Below, piece by piece: positions 1 through 7,822 of a DNA stretch of 64,000 nt (the stretch's first letter is position 1; every line of letters starts with the position of its first letter). The notes under the pieces are model-generated. The model was not told the origin of the DNA, ran no database searches, and saw only the letters and a list, made by a program, of their open reading frames with translations. A program made the translations under genes and the position numbers. Source of the DNA: Aliivibrio sp. 1S175 (GTDB lineage Bacteria; Pseudomonadota; Gammaproteobacteria; Enterobacterales; Vibrionaceae); contig NZ_MAJS01000015.1 in NCBI RefSeq assembly GCF_001690985.1, positions 33,518 to 97,517 of the forward strand, written 5' to 3'.

Positions 1-149
1 TTAGTGACACCTGAGAGATTTGAACTGGTTTCGTAATAGAGCCCAGTAACAGGGGAGTCAATAAAAAAGCCCGTTTTTACTTCCGAATTGGCGTGACTGA
101 CAGTCGTGATACTTAATAGTATAAGTGGAATCCATTTCATTTTTTTCAT
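1..149 (-). CDS. Secreted protein of unknown function, C-terminus beyond the window edge
   Basis: Reading the minus strand from ATG at 149 gives an open frame that runs off the left edge (49 codons visible). It begins MKKMKWIPLILLSITTVSHA, a clear Sec signal peptide with a likely cleavage after SHA, followed by a mature start with GFFIDSPVTGLYYET. A 'DSxVxGxxY' stretch of this type is common at the start of surface or periplasmic Ig/cadherin-like proteins in marine gammaproteobacteria, but too little is visible to name a family. The ATG lies 3 bases after the stop of the kinase gene, so the two are almost certainly cotranscribed. Function is unknown. Confidence 0.6.
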   Translation of the reverse strand, partial: MKKMKWIPLILLSITTVSHANSEVKTGFFIDSPVTGLYYETSSNLSGVT

Positions 150-152
150 GGT

Positions 153-1490
153 TTATTCTTCTAAATATGACGCATTATGTGGTTTGGTTTGGCTATTTTC
201 TATGGATCTTTTGGGTGCAGGAGTCATCATCGCCAACAACATTTTTTGTTTGATATGGGTCGGTAAGTCGGGATTTGAAAGAATTCGGCGACGAGTCAGC
301 TCTAAGATTGACCCTACAGTAACTTGCGCCGATCTTGTTCCTTTCGCATGAAACAGTAAACGAGTCACTTCATACATCATATTTTCTGCAATTTGTTTTT
401 CTTGTTCTAATTTTTGGTTTTGTAAGACCAATACAATAGAAAAACTGAGGCTTAATATGATTAATGCACTTGCCAATAATGATTGTAATGGTCGACGTTT
501 TATCAAGCAGCGTAATGTATACAATGGCGTGTTTTTTTTACTTGTTAGTGGCCGATATTCTATTATTCGGGTTATCTCTTGACGCAGTTCAAGTACAGAA
601 ATATAGCGTTCGCTTGGCTCGGTTTGGGTTGATTTTTGTTGTACGGCAAAAATGTCAGAATTAGGCATTTCATTCGGAAACAACAAGGTTAAAATTTTAC
701 CCATTGAGTAAATGTCACTCTGTTGTGTTAAATAGTCACCTGCTTTTTGTTCTGGACTAGCGTATTCCTTACTGTAAGCAAGTACATTCATGTTCGTACT
801 CACTTGATGTTGAACTTTTTGCGTTAAATTAAAATCGATTAATTTTGGTGTTCGTTGTCCATCAATTAAAATATTTTCAGGCTTTAAATCCGCGTGTAAT
901 ACTTGATGTTGATGAGCATGTTCAATCGCTTCACAAATATGTTGAAAAAGCACCAATTTTTGTTTTTTTGAGGGCGCTTCGCTAATAAGATAACTATCTA
1001 AGGTGTGGCCATGAATTTTTTCCATGACCACATAAACGTATTCTTCATATCGCCCACCATCAAACACTTTGGCAATGTAAGGATGATTCAGGCGAGCTAA
1101 TAATTGCGCTTCTTCAAAAAGAGCGTGCTTACTTAATACGTTATTTAATATAGGCTGAATGAATTTAATAGCTAATTCTTGCTCGAAGGTATCATCTGCA
1201 CGATGCGCAGAATAAACCACTCCCATACCGCCACGACCCAATTCATTAGTAAGTTTGTATTTATCAATTATTTGATGGCTAAAATCCCAATCATTAAGAT
1301 CTGTTTTTTGGATGGTAAATTGAAACAGTTCAGCAATTTGATCGGATTCTTCATGCTCAAGAAGAGGTAATATCTCTTGGTATAGTGCAAGGTTTGTGAT
1401 TTTAAGTTGCTGTAAATAATCCTGCTTTTGTGCAGGATTATAATCCATTAACTGATAGAAAATTTCAGTTGTAGTGCTACCTAGTGCCAT
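153..1490 (-). CDS. Membrane-anchored Ser/Thr protein kinase (Hanks type) with DFN in place of DFG
   Basis: A 445-residue eukaryotic-like protein kinase. An N-terminal helical extension of about 75 residues precedes the kinase fold: glycine loop GRGGMG (85-90), VAIK-type lysine at about 109, catalytic loop HADLKPEN (199-206), an activation segment starting DFN (219-221, normally DFG), and a SPEQ motif near 245-248. A single hydrophobic helix (about 337-357) follows, then about 85 residues with helical character ending LEE. Many relatives carry long C-terminal TPR or WD regions; here that part is short. The kinase domain should face the cytoplasm and the tail the periplasm. It sits between a secreted protein (3-bp gap) and an outer-membrane barrel gene, so a link to an envelope process is plausible but unproven. 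The catalytic Asp residues are kept, so activity is likely despite the DFN change. Confidence 0.85.
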   Translation of the reverse strand: MALGSTTTEIFYQLMDYNPAQKQDYLQQLKITNLALYQEILPLLEHEESDQIAELFQFTIQKTDLNDWDFSHQIIDKYKLTNELGRGGMGVVYSAHRADDTFEQELAIKFIQPILNNVLSKHALFEEAQLLARLNHPYIAKVFDGGRYEEYVYVVMEKIHGHTLDSYLISEAPSKKQKLVLFQHICEAIEHAHQHQVLHADLKPENILIDGQRTPKLIDFNLTQKVQHQVSTNMNVLAYSKEYASPEQKAGDYLTQQSDIYSMGKILTLLFPNEMPNSDIFAVQQKSTQTEPSERYISVLELRQEITRIIEYRPLTSKKNTPLYTLRCLIKRRPLQSLLASALIILSLSFSIVLVLQNQKLEQEKQIAENMMYEVTRLLFHAKGTRSAQVTVGSILELTRRRILSNPDLPTHIKQKMLLAMMTPAPKRSIENSQTKPHNASYLEE

Positions 1491-1511
1491 GTGTATATTC
1501 TTATTATAATA

Positions 1512-2075
1512 TTAAAATGAGTAGCTCATTCCTGCATAAGTACCTGTGCTAATTAATTCAATGTGTTCTATATCGGTTTTTAGTTCTTTATAGCCTAGGT
1601 AGGTAGAAAGTCCTGATTTAAAATCATAACCAACTTCAATGCCATACTGAAACCCTGTATTAACGTGGCTTACTTCAGCGTCATAGGTTTTAAAATTAGA
1701 ATCTACTTTGCCAACACCTAATAATATAGCCGAATAAAGTAGAGTCTCTGAATTAACAAATTTAGGTTTTAGATTTACAAAGACCGCTGAACTTTCGACA
1801 ATCATTTCATGTAAATAGTTATTTTCCCCAAGTTGTCGATATTCAGCTTCAATGCCTAACTTGACCAGCTTATGTATATTAAAGAGGTAACCTACATGGG
1901 CGTTATAACCAATCTCTGATGTTTCATTAAGGGGACTTGAAAATCCATCTAATTTGGTTTCATTACTGATGCTAAGATCGGCACCAAAGTAAAGATGGCC
2001 TATGTCATTTGCATAAGTATATGTGCTTAATAATCCAATAAGGAGAGTGGTTAGTCGAGAGGCTGACTTATTCAT
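1512..2075 (-). CDS. Outer-membrane beta-barrel protein (OmpA/OmpW-like 8-strand barrel)
   Basis: A 187-residue protein with an N-terminal signal peptide (cleavage probably after TYAN-type residues near 22), then alternating hydrophobic/polar strands and a C-terminal GMSYSF ending in phenylalanine, the BAM recognition signature of outer-membrane barrels. The length fits a single small 8-stranded barrel without a periplasmic OmpA domain. The ATG at 2075 ends an AT-rich divergent intergenic region shared with the 2314 gene. The kinase gene starts 21 bp downstream of its stop, so barrel, kinase and secreted protein probably form one operon. Substrate or role cannot be told from sequence. Confidence 0.75.
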   Translation of the reverse strand: MNKSASRLTTLLIGLLSTYTYANDIGHLYFGADLSISNETKLDGFSSPLNETSEIGYNAHVGYLFNIHKLVKLGIEAEYRQLGENNYLHEMIVESSAVFVNLKPKFVNSETLLYSAILLGVGKVDSNFKTYDAEVSHVNTGFQYGIEVGYDFKSGLSTYLGYKELKTDIEHIELISTGTYAGMSYSF

Positions 2076-2313
2076 TGGGGGAATGCATATTTATAAATTT
2101 GGCGCATTCTATATGTTTAGGCCTGTAAGTCAATTTAAAGGTGGCTATATTGTATGAAAGTTGAGGGGTAGAATAACTTCTTTATTTTTAGAGTGTTACT
2201 TTCATTATTACACTAACGTAATAGTCATTTTCTTTTTACTGGGATAGTCATTTTTCAAATAAAGCTTACACTTAGTCTCATCAAATCGAGTTAATGCATA
2301 GAAGGTAATCATT

Positions 2314-2895
2314 ATGGCTGAACACAACACTCCGCAATTTCAAGTTGGACAAACGTTTACAGATCACCCGTTCCAAGAAGGTGATGGCGCAATGCTTGAG
2401 TTGTTCCGTAATGACTTACCAAATATGCTTTATGTCGGTCTTGCTAATATCACCGCTGATGAACAAGCGATGTTAGGCCAAACCGGTGCGCAACTTGGTG
2501 TCATTACCTCTGATAATGGGGGTTGTTTGGTTGTGGTTAGTTTTGGTGATCTAGCATTTGAAATGCAATTAAACTCAGCCGCTATTCCTGAAGATTACTT
2601 CACACTGACAGAAGATAAAGCTCTATCTGTTTCTATGATAGCGGTAGATACTGCAACCAATTTATTGTGTGCGATTCGTGAGTTTACGTTGCCAGAAGCA
2701 TTGAGCTGTCAATTCATTGAAGTGACCAAAGCGCAACGTGCATTAAGCGATGTAGATGTCGTAAATATGGAAAACATGCAGTTAATTAATTCACTAACAC
2801 CAGAAGCTCTGCAAGAAAAAATGGAGTTTCATCCCCTACAAAGTGTGATCGCTGCACCGACTTGTGGTTGTGGTCATCATCATCACTCGCATTAA
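2314..2895 (+). CDS. Uncharacterised protein with a Cys/His-rich metal-binding-like tail
   Basis: A 193-residue soluble protein with no signal peptide or membrane segment, starting at ATG 2314 after a good AGAAGGTAATC-type ribosome site. The body is acidic and mixed alpha/beta in appearance. The last ten residues, CGCGHHHHSH, make a strong metal-binding tail like those on nickel, cobalt or zinc chaperones. The rest does not match a family I recognise. It stands alone, with its own promoter region (divergent from the barrel gene) and a strong terminator behind it. Metal binding is inferred from the tail only. Confidence 0.75.
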   Translation: MAEHNTPQFQVGQTFTDHPFQEGDGAMLELFRNDLPNMLYVGLANITADEQAMLGQTGAQLGVITSDNGGCLVVVSFGDLAFEMQLNSAAIPEDYFTLTEDKALSVSMIAVDTATNLLCAIREFTLPEALSCQFIEVTKAQRALSDVDVVNMENMQLINSLTPEALQEKMEFHPLQSVIAAPTCGCGHHHHSH

Positions 2896-2917
2896 ATTTA
2901 AATACAAATTAGAGAAC

Positions 2918-2954
2918 AAAAACGCCGCCAATATTAACTATTGGCGGCGTTTTT
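2918..2954. terminator. Bidirectional terminator between the His-tail gene and gor
   Basis: A near-perfect stem AACGCCGCCAATA / TATTGGCGGCGTT with a short loop, flanked by A-runs on the left and T-runs on the right, so it can serve both the plus-strand gene ending at 2895 and gor ending at 2980. Confidence 0.85.
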
Positions 2955-2979
2955 ATCGTTAAAACAGTCTAAAAATAGA

Positions 2980-4335
2980 CTATCTCATCGTTACAAATTC
3001 TTCAGAACCTGTTGGGTGGATAGCCACAACGGCATCGAAATCAGCCTTAGTTGCGCCCATCTTCATTGCTACTGCAAAACCTTGGATCATTTCATCAACG
3101 GTGAAACCGATACCGTGTAGGCCAACCACTTTTTCATCTTCGCCCGCACAAACCAGTTTCATTTTACAAGGTTGACGATGCTTAGTAACGGCGGTGTACA
3201 TAGCCGTGAAGCCTGATGTGTACACTTTTACGTTGTCTTTGCCGTATTGCTCATCAGCTTCTTGTTCAGTAAGACCAATCGTACCAATCGGTGGGTGACT
3301 AAACACAACCGTAGGAACTAATGTGTAGTCCATTTTTGCGTTTGTTTGACCGTTGAATAGACGCTCAGACAATAAACGACCCGCTTTAACTGCGATAGGT
3401 GTTAGCTCGATGCCACCTTCCATGATGTCGCCAACACAGTAGATGCCTTTTACGTTAGTTGATTGGTATTCATCAACTTTGATGTAACCGCGATCGTTAG
3501 TAGCAACGCCTGTTTTTTCTAGGTTGATAGCATCAGTCGCTGGGTGACGACCAATCGCCCAAATTAGGGTATCAACGTTTTGGCTTTCACCGTTTTCTAG
3601 GTGAAGCGTTAGGCTGCCATCGGCTTCTTTTACTACTTCTTTTGGTACAGAATGAGTATGAAGGGTTGGGCCTTCTGTGTTCATTACTTCAACTAACGTA
3701 TCGATGATCATTGGGTCAAAGCTACGTAGTGGAGATTCTTTACGAACGAATAAATGAGTTTCTGTGCCTAGAGAGTGAAGAACGCCAGCAATCTCTACCG
3801 CAATGTAACCAGCACCAATAATCGCAACGCGTTTTGGTTGTTCAGTGATCTCAAAGAAACCATTTGAATCAATACCGTATTCTGCACCTGGGATATTAGG
3901 GATGGTTGGACGACCACCAACAGCAATAAGAATATGATCGGCTGTGTAATGTTCGCCATTTACTTCAACAGTGTTTGCATCAACAAACTTAGCGAAGCCT
4001 TTAATTACGTTTATTTTATTGTTACCAAGAACGCGATCGTAAGATTCGTGAATACGACCAATATACGCTTGGCGGTTTTCAACCATTTTGCTCCAGTTGA
4101 ATTTTTTCAGTTCAACATCAAAGCCGTAATCTTCAGCGTATAAGTTAATTGCTTCAGCAACTTGCGCACCGTGCCACATTACTTTTTTAGGAACACAGCC
4201 CACGTTTACACACGTGCCGCCAAGCTCTTGCGCTTCAATAAGAGCAACTTTTGCGCCGTGCATAGCCGCACGGTTTGCTGATGCGATACCGCCAGAACCA
4301 CCACCGATACAGATATAATCAAAATGCGTAGCCAT
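2980..4335 (-). CDS. gor: Glutathione reductase
   Basis: 451 residues, the usual length for bacterial Gor. It is an FAD/NADPH class I disulfide oxidoreductase that reduces oxidised glutathione in the cytoplasm. Visible are the N-terminal FAD loop GGGSGG (11-16), the redox-active pair in [13 protein letters not shown] (Cys42, Cys47), the NADPH loop GAGYIAVE in the middle, and the C-terminal catalytic HPTGSEE (His440). The arginines typical of NADPH preference are present after the second Rossmann motif ([10 protein letters not shown]). It is monocistronic, followed by a strong terminator and preceded by a 213-bp gap with an inverted repeat. Confidence 0.95.
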   Translation of the reverse strand: MATHFDYICIGGGSGGIASANRAAMHGAKVALIEAQELGGTCVNVGCVPKKVMWHGAQVAEAINLYAEDYGFDVELKKFNWSKMVENRQAYIGRIHESYDRVLGNNKINVIKGFAKFVDANTVEVNGEHYTADHILIAVGGRPTIPNIPGAEYGIDSNGFFEITEQPKRVAIIGAGYIAVEIAGVLHSLGTETHLFVRKESPLRSFDPMIIDTLVEVMNTEGPTLHTHSVPKEVVKEADGSLTLHLENGESQNVDTLIWAIGRHPATDAINLEKTGVATNDRGYIKVDEYQSTNVKGIYCVGDIMEGGIELTPIAVKAGRLLSERLFNGQTNAKMDYTLVPTVVFSHPPIGTIGLTEQEADEQYGKDNVKVYTSGFTAMYTAVTKHRQPCKMKLVCAGEDEKVVGLHGIGFTVDEMIQGFAVAMKMGATKADFDAVVAIHPTGSEEFVTMR

Positions 4336-4458
4336 TACTTTCTCTCCAATAATTTTTTAATTCTTATTACATACTATGTATGAAATGCGACCAAATTTTT
4401 CTTTTTCAAGGCCTACGAGGTTTCAAAAGCGATGAGAATTCAGATCGCTTCGCTTGCA

Positions 4459-4510
4459 GGTTTCAGGAAAGAGATAAAACTGAGCAAATGCTATCTTTTT
4501 TCCTGAATCC
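4459..4510. repeat. Imperfect inverted repeat between gor and rlmJ
   Basis: GGTTTCAGGAAAGAGATA (4459-4476) faces TATCTTTTTTCCTGAATCC (4492-4510) with about 15 bases between; pairing is imperfect only at two or three positions. A related CCTGAACCC segment follows at about 4531. There is no T-run right after the stem in either direction, so this does not look like a simple terminator. It may be a remnant of a dispersed palindromic element or a transcript-processing hairpin at the 3' side of rlmJ. Confidence 0.5.
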
Positions 4511-4548
4511 TTTAAGGGAGCTTGCGACCGGCCTGAACCCTTATTTTT

Positions 4549-5388
4549 TTATTCTGGAACAATCCACTCTACTTTAAAGTGACCAGTTGCAGGGGCAATT
4601 GCTTCTTTTAAGAAAGGCAAAATCGTGTTCATTTGGCTTTCTAATTTCCACGGTGGATTAATGACGATCATGCCAGATGCGGTCATGCCACGCTCGTTAG
4701 TATCCGCAGAAACACCTAACTCAATTTGCAGAATGTTACGGATATCTAATTTTTTAAGGCCTTTGATCATATCGTCGATGTCACAACGATTAACCACAGG
4801 ATACCAAATCGCATAAATACCTGTAGCCCAACGCTTGTGGCTTTGGCCAATGGCGTTAACTACGTCGTAGTATTCTTTTGCAAGCTCATAAGGTGGGTCG
4901 ATTAAGACTAATCCTCTGCGCTCTCTTGGTGGAAGACTTGCTTTTAATCGTGCAAAGCCGTCTTCTTTATAAATAGACACTTGGCGATCACGATCAAATT
5001 CTTGTTCAAGTAATGGGTAATCTGATGGGTGAAGCTCGGTTAATACCATGCGGTCATAGCAACGGATATGCGCGCGACCAACACATGGAGAACCTGGGTA
5101 ATAGCGTAATTCACCGTCTTCGTTTAATGCTTTTACGGCATCAAGGTAGCTGGTAATTTCTTCTGGAATGTCTGTTTTATCCCAAATACGTTCGATACCT
5201 TGTTTGTATTCACCTGTTTTTTCAGACCATTCATGCGTTAAATCGTAACGGCCAACCCCTGAATGGGTGTCGTGATAAACAAATGGCTTATCTTTTTGAG
5301 TTAATGAATTAAGGATAAGGCTTTGAACAATGTGTTTAACTACATCGGCATGGTTGCCTGCATGAAAACTGTGACGATAACTTAGCAT
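4549..5388 (-). CDS. rlmJ: 23S rRNA (adenine2030-N6)-methyltransferase
   Basis: 279 residues, the family's normal length. The N-terminus MLSYRHSFHAGNHADVVKH is highly characteristic of RlmJ (formerly YhiR). The SAM-binding region includes HDTHSGVGRYDL (39-50), and the catalytic N6-adenine methyltransferase motif DPPYE starts at residue 164. It methylates A2030 of 23S rRNA in the cytoplasm. It is divergent from prlC, a neighbour it also has in enterobacteria. In E. coli it has been linked to use of extracellular DNA, which is a phenotype and not an activity visible here. Confidence 0.95.
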   Translation of the reverse strand: MLSYRHSFHAGNHADVVKHIVQSLILNSLTQKDKPFVYHDTHSGVGRYDLTHEWSEKTGEYKQGIERIWDKTDIPEEITSYLDAVKALNEDGELRYYPGSPCVGRAHIRCYDRMVLTELHPSDYPLLEQEFDRDRQVSIYKEDGFARLKASLPPRERRGLVLIDPPYELAKEYYDVVNAIGQSHKRWATGIYAIWYPVVNRCDIDDMIKGLKKLDIRNILQIELGVSADTNERGMTASGMIVINPPWKLESQMNTILPFLKEAIAPATGHFKVEWIVPE

Positions 5389-5463
5389 GGATGAACTCTC
5401 ACTATTGGAATCTTATGATTATACCCAAGTTTATAGCTCAATGTGTGTACTCTTGCATCAGCC

Positions 5464-5492
5464 ATTGAAATTTTATCCATTAAGCACCATCT
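5464..5492 (+). promoter_or_regulatory. Sigma-32 (heat-shock)-like promoter of prlC
   Basis: ATTGAAA (5464-5470) and CACCATCT (5485-5492) separated by 14 bp match the RpoH consensus CTTGAAA-N13-17-CCCCATNT at 6/7 and 7/8 positions, ending 48 bp before the prlC start. prlC/opdA of E. coli is a known heat-shock gene, which supports the reading. Confidence 0.7.
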
Positions 5493-5540
5493 TTAAGGGA
5501 TAAGCCGATCCTAAAAATGAAAAATAGAAAAGGAATGAAT

Positions 5541-7583
5541 ATGTCTAATCCGTTACTTACCTTTACTGATTTACCGCTGTTTTCTCAAATTAAGCCTGAA
5601 CACATTCAGCCTGCGGTAGAACAAGCCATTGCAGATTGTCGCGCTAAAGTGGAAGAAGTATTAGCCTCTGATGCTGCGCCAAGTTGGGAGAGCATTATTA
5701 TCCCTCTAGCAGAAACCGATGACCGCCTAAGTCGCATTTGGTCACCAGTGAGCCATTTGAACTCAGTGCAAAACAGTGAAGCATTGCGTGAAGCGTATGA
5801 AGCGTGTTTACCTGCGTTATCTGAGTACGGAACATGGGTTGGTCAAAATAAAGGACTGTACGAGGCGTATAAATCAATTAAACAGAGTGACGCGTTTGCA
5901 ACGCTGTCTCAAGCTCAACAAAAAACAATCGTTGATGAGCTGCGTGATTTTGAATTATCAGGCATTGGCTTACCGGCGGATCAACAAAAACGCTACGGTG
6001 ATATCAGTAAGCGTACGTCAGAATTAAGCTCAAATTTCAGCAACAATGTACTTGATGCAACCATGGGTTGGTCAAAACACATTACCGATGAAGCGGAATT
6101 ATCAGGGTTACCTGAATCAGCAATGGCCGCCGCAAAAGCCGCAGCCGAAGCAAAAGAGTTGGACGGTTGGTTACTGACACTAGAAATGCCATCGTACATT
6201 CCAGTAATGACTTATGCTGATAATAAACCACTGCGTCGTGAAATTTACGAAGCGTTTGTGACTCGTGCATCGGATCGTGGTCCAAATGCCGGTAAGTGGG
6301 ATAACACCGATCTTATTTCAGAAGAGCTTAATCTTCGTCATGAAGTCTCGCGCCTATTGGGTTTCTCTTCGTACAGTGAAAAATCGTTAGCAACAAAAAT
6401 GGCCGAGAGCCCAACGCAAGTCCTTGGTTTTTTAAATGACTTAGCAGCGAAGGCTAAACCTCAAGGTGAGCGCGAAGTTGCAGAGCTAAAAGCGTTTGTA
6501 AAAGAAGAGTTTGATATTGATGAGTTGGATCTATGGGATGTGACTTATTACTCTGAAAAATTAAAGCAAAAGCTATATCAGATTTCAGATGAAGAATTAC
6601 GTCCTTATTTCCCTGAATCAAAAGCCGTCTCTGGCCTATTTGAAGTATTAAATCGTGTGTTTGGTATGACAGTGGTAGAGCGTGAAGGCGTTGATGTATG
6701 GCATGAATCAGTGCGTTTCTTTGATATCTTCGATTCAACCAACACCTTACGTGGCAGCTTCTATTTAGATTTATACGCGCGTGAACACAAACGTGGTGGC
6801 GCATGGATGGATGAATGTCGTGTTCGTCGTTTAACTGAAAATGGCGAACTGCAAACGCCAGTGGCGTACCTAACGTGTAACTTCAGTAAGCCTGTTGGTG
6901 GTAAGCCAGCACTATTTACTCATGATGAAGTGGTTACTTTATTCCACGAATTTGGTCACGGTATTCACCACATGCTAACGCAAATTGATGTGGCGTCAGT
7001 GTCTGGTATCAATGGCGTGCCTTGGGATGCGGTTGAATTGCCAAGTCAGTTTTTAGAAAACTGGTGTTATGAAGAAGAAGCGTTGGCGTTTATTTCTGGT
7101 CACTATGAAACGGGTGAGCCGCTACCAAAAGAGATGCTAGATAAAATGCTGGCGGCAAAAAACTTCCAATCAGCGATGTTTATTTTGCGTCAGTTAGAAT
7201 TCGGAATGTTCGATTTCACATTGCACACAAACTACGATCCTGATCTAGGTGCAAAAGTATTAGAAACGCTAGCTGAAGTAAAAGCGAAAGTAGCGGTATT
7301 ACCAAGTGTTGAGTGGAACCGTTTTTCTCATAGCTTTAGTCATATTTTTGCAGGCGGTTATGGTGCGGGTTATTACAGCTACCTATGGGCAGAAGTATTA
7401 TCAGCAGATGCGTTCTCGCGTTTTGAAGAAGAAGGCATTTTTAATACAGAAACAGGCCAAAGTTTCTTGAATAATATTCTTGAAATGGGTGGCAGTGAAG
7501 AGCCAATGGAGTTATTCAAACGCTTCCGTGGTCGTGAGCCACAAGTGGATGCCATGTTACGTCATGCGGGTATTGGTGCGTAA
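5541..7583 (+). CDS. prlC: Oligopeptidase A (M3 zinc peptidase)
   Basis: 680 residues from the ATG at 5541, which has AAAGGA seven bases upstream and gives the MSNPLLTFTDLP start that aligns with enteric PrlC; an upstream ATG at 5517 would add eight residues and is not preferred. Zinc motif HEFGH (469-473) is followed by the conserved GVPWDAVELPSQF segment. The cytoplasmic enzyme degrades short peptides, including cleaved signal peptides and products of ATP-dependent proteases. Preceded by a sigma-32-like promoter and followed by a strong terminator, so it is monocistronic here. Confidence 0.95.
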   Translation: MSNPLLTFTDLPLFSQIKPEHIQPAVEQAIADCRAKVEEVLASDAAPSWESIIIPLAETDDRLSRIWSPVSHLNSVQNSEALREAYEACLPALSEYGTWVGQNKGLYEAYKSIKQSDAFATLSQAQQKTIVDELRDFELSGIGLPADQQKRYGDISKRTSELSSNFSNNVLDATMGWSKHITDEAELSGLPESAMAAAKAAAEAKELDGWLLTLEMPSYIPVMTYADNKPLRREIYEAFVTRASDRGPNAGKWDNTDLISEELNLRHEVSRLLGFSSYSEKSLATKMAESPTQVLGFLNDLAAKAKPQGEREVAELKAFVKEEFDIDELDLWDVTYYSEKLKQKLYQISDEELRPYFPESKAVSGLFEVLNRVFGMTVVEREGVDVWHESVRFFDIFDSTNTLRGSFYLDLYAREHKRGGAWMDECRVRRLTENGELQTPVAYLTCNFSKPVGGKPALFTHDEVVTLFHEFGHGIHHMLTQIDVASVSGINGVPWDAVELPSQFLENWCYEEEALAFISGHYETGEPLPKEMLDKMLAAKNFQSAMFILRQLEFGMFDFTLHTNYDPDLGAKVLETLAEVKAKVAVLPSVEWNRFSHSFSHIFAGGYGAGYYSYLWAEVLSADAFSRFEEEGIFNTETGQSFLNNILEMGGSEEPMELFKRFRGREPQVDAMLRHAGIGA

Positions 7584-7608
7584 TTAAGCCGTTATAACAA
7601 CGAAAAAT

Positions 7609-7644
7609 AAAAGGGTCTCAATATGATATTGAGGCCCTTTTTTT
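7609..7644 (+). terminator. prlC terminator
   Basis: AAAGGGTCTCAATAT pairs with ATATTGAGGCCCTTT (one G-T pair) and is followed by a run of T. Confidence 0.85.
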
Positions 7645-7657
7645 ATATCGATATATT

Positions 7658-7822
7658 TATACCAATCGTAGTAAATAATTGTTCATCCTAGCTTGTTAAA
7701 ATGCTCGATAACTGCGTTGGAATTTTTGATTGTAGAATAACTACTTATCAGAAAACTCCGCCTTGTTTTCAAGCATTTTTCCTTCGCTATTTCTGGTCAC
7801 TGACTTACTGTGATTGGTATTA
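7658..7822. mobile_element. MITE-like interspersed repeat with ATACCAATC terminal inverted repeats
   Basis: About 165 bp bounded by ATACCAATCGTAGTAAAT on the left and the complement of ATACCAATCACAGTAAGT on the right. It has no coding capacity and an internal dyad around TTGATTGTAG / CTACTTATCAG. Elements with these ends and this interior are, from memory, widespread in Aliivibrio, Vibrio and Photobacterium; copy number could not be checked. Its right end supplies the TAA stop of the M48 protease gene, so it inserted at, or has moved, that gene's 3' end. Confidence 0.7.

Noticed and set aside
106..351. A plus-strand ORF over the start of the window
   Set aside because: Antisense to the kinase and secreted-protein genes, with no start signals.
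6454..6804. A 116-residue minus-strand ORF inside prlC
   Set aside because: Shadow of a strongly conserved peptidase gene; composition is rich in His, Arg and Leu as expected from antisense reading.
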